A stretch of DNA of 64,000 nt from an uncultured Alsobacter sp. (GTDB taxonomy: Bacteria > Pseudomonadota > Alphaproteobacteria > Rhizobiales > Beijerinckiaceae): the NCBI RefSeq assembly GCF_945952055.1, contig NZ_CAMFHB010000016.1, forward strand, positions 1 through 64,000, read 5' to 3'. How positions within the stretch are numbered: position 1 is the stretch's first letter; each line of letters begins with the position of its first letter. The translations under genes and the position numbers were made by a program. Positions 63,718 to 64,000 of the stretch are shown one piece after another. The notes below the pieces were generated by a model. It worked only from the letters and a program-made list of their open reading frames with translations, was not told the origin of the DNA and made no database searches.

Positions 63718-64000
63718 CCCCGCCACAAATGTCGCGACCCGAGCCGCTCTCGGAACATCATCGGCTCGAGGCGTTTGACAGTGGCGAGGGTAGCCTCAAC
63801 CGTTGGTTGTTGCAGCGGGCGAGGGCCAACCAGACGACAGGTGCGTCGCGAACCTACGTCGTATGCCTCGAGACGAAGGTGGTCGGGTACTACGCGCTCG
63901 CCACCGGAGGCATCGACCTCGTCTCCGCTCCATCCCGCTTGAGACGAAACATGCCCGATCCGATCCCCGCCGTTGTGCTGGCACGGCTCGCGGTCGACCA
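63705..64000 (+). CDS. tacT: TacT-like GNAT toxin, cut by window end
   Basis: The frame opens at ATG 63705 (or 63729) and continues past the window edge. The visible 98 residues show the TacT pattern: PEPLSEHHRLEAFDSGEGSLNRWLLQRARANQ, ASRTYVVCLETKVVGYYALATGGI and IPAVVLARLAVD, which is the strand that precedes the acetyl-CoA loop. Family members acetylate the amino acid on charged tRNA and stop translation. The first start overlaps the antitoxin stop by 13 bases, so translation is coupled. The catalytic C-terminal part lies outside the window. Confidence 0.85.
   Translation, partial: MGALTPPQMSRPEPLSEHHRLEAFDSGEGSLNRWLLQRARANQTTGASRTYVVCLETKVVGYYALATGGIDLVSAPSRLRRNMPDPIPAVVLARLAVD

Overview
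The window is GC-rich, gene-dense chromosomal DNA of an alphaproteobacterium, most likely a member of the Hyphomicrobiales (Bosea / Methylobacterium-like). The genus is inferred, not proven. The clues are the very high GC, the TamA/TamB pair, ABC, TRAP and TTT importers each paired with GntR-type regulators, and two families of palindromic intergenic repeats of the kind seen in that group. I see no tRNA, rRNA, CRISPR array, phage or transposase.

Region by region. 1-10 kb: an isolated CheW-like protein, small housekeeping or stress genes (VOC protein, DUF3140 protein, GNAT acetyltransferase, MliC-like lysozyme inhibitor, OYE-type ene-reductase), a FAD-dependent oxidoreductase, a large hybrid histidine kinase, an SDR-fold protein without its catalytic Tyr/Lys, and an L,D-transpeptidase lipoprotein. 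10-18 kb: an AI-2E-type permease with an added soluble domain, divergent from tamA-tamB. 18-25 kb: a small XRE regulator with a flavin/PLP-fold stress protein, an MFS transporter, a Crp/Fnr regulator, molybdopterin adenylyltransferase, a possible small membrane protein, an RhlE-type RNA helicase with a long leader, and a class III nucleotide cyclase. 25-33 kb: a catabolic cluster with an ABC importer (Tat-exported binding protein), a DapA/NanA-family lyase and a FCD-GntR regulator, followed by a complete TRAP importer. 33-46 kb: mixed metabolism (galM, gloA, fdhD, a CDF metal exporter with three cytoplasmic domains, UDP-glucose dehydrogenase, class II-type asparaginase, a PAS histidine kinase, pepN, a stand-alone RAM domain).

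46-63.4 kb is the most interesting part. A sugar ABC importer (leftward) diverges from an operon of PfkB kinase, LacD-type class I aldolase, fucose-isomerase-like isomerase and GH31 glycosidase (rightward). After an orphan TTT binding protein and a HutC-type GntR regulator comes a sulfolactate module: suyA, suyB (sulfo-lyase), a SuyZ/YeiH-type exporter, slcC and comC. A near-identical palindrome (CTTGTAAAAGATACAAG and its variant) sits once in the divergent promoter of the sugar module and once in the divergent promoter of gntR/suyA. My reading is one regulon that imports a sulfosugar, probably sulfoquinovose or its glycosides, splits it into DHAP and sulfolactaldehyde by a sulfo-EMP-like route, and desulfonates the C3 fragment via sulfolactate to pyruvate and sulfite. 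The sulfolactaldehyde dehydrogenase this needs is not in the window, and the GH31 enzyme lacks the usual sulfoquinovosidase signature, so the substrate is inferred.

The right end holds a TacA-TacT-like toxin-antitoxin pair whose toxin is cut by the window edge.
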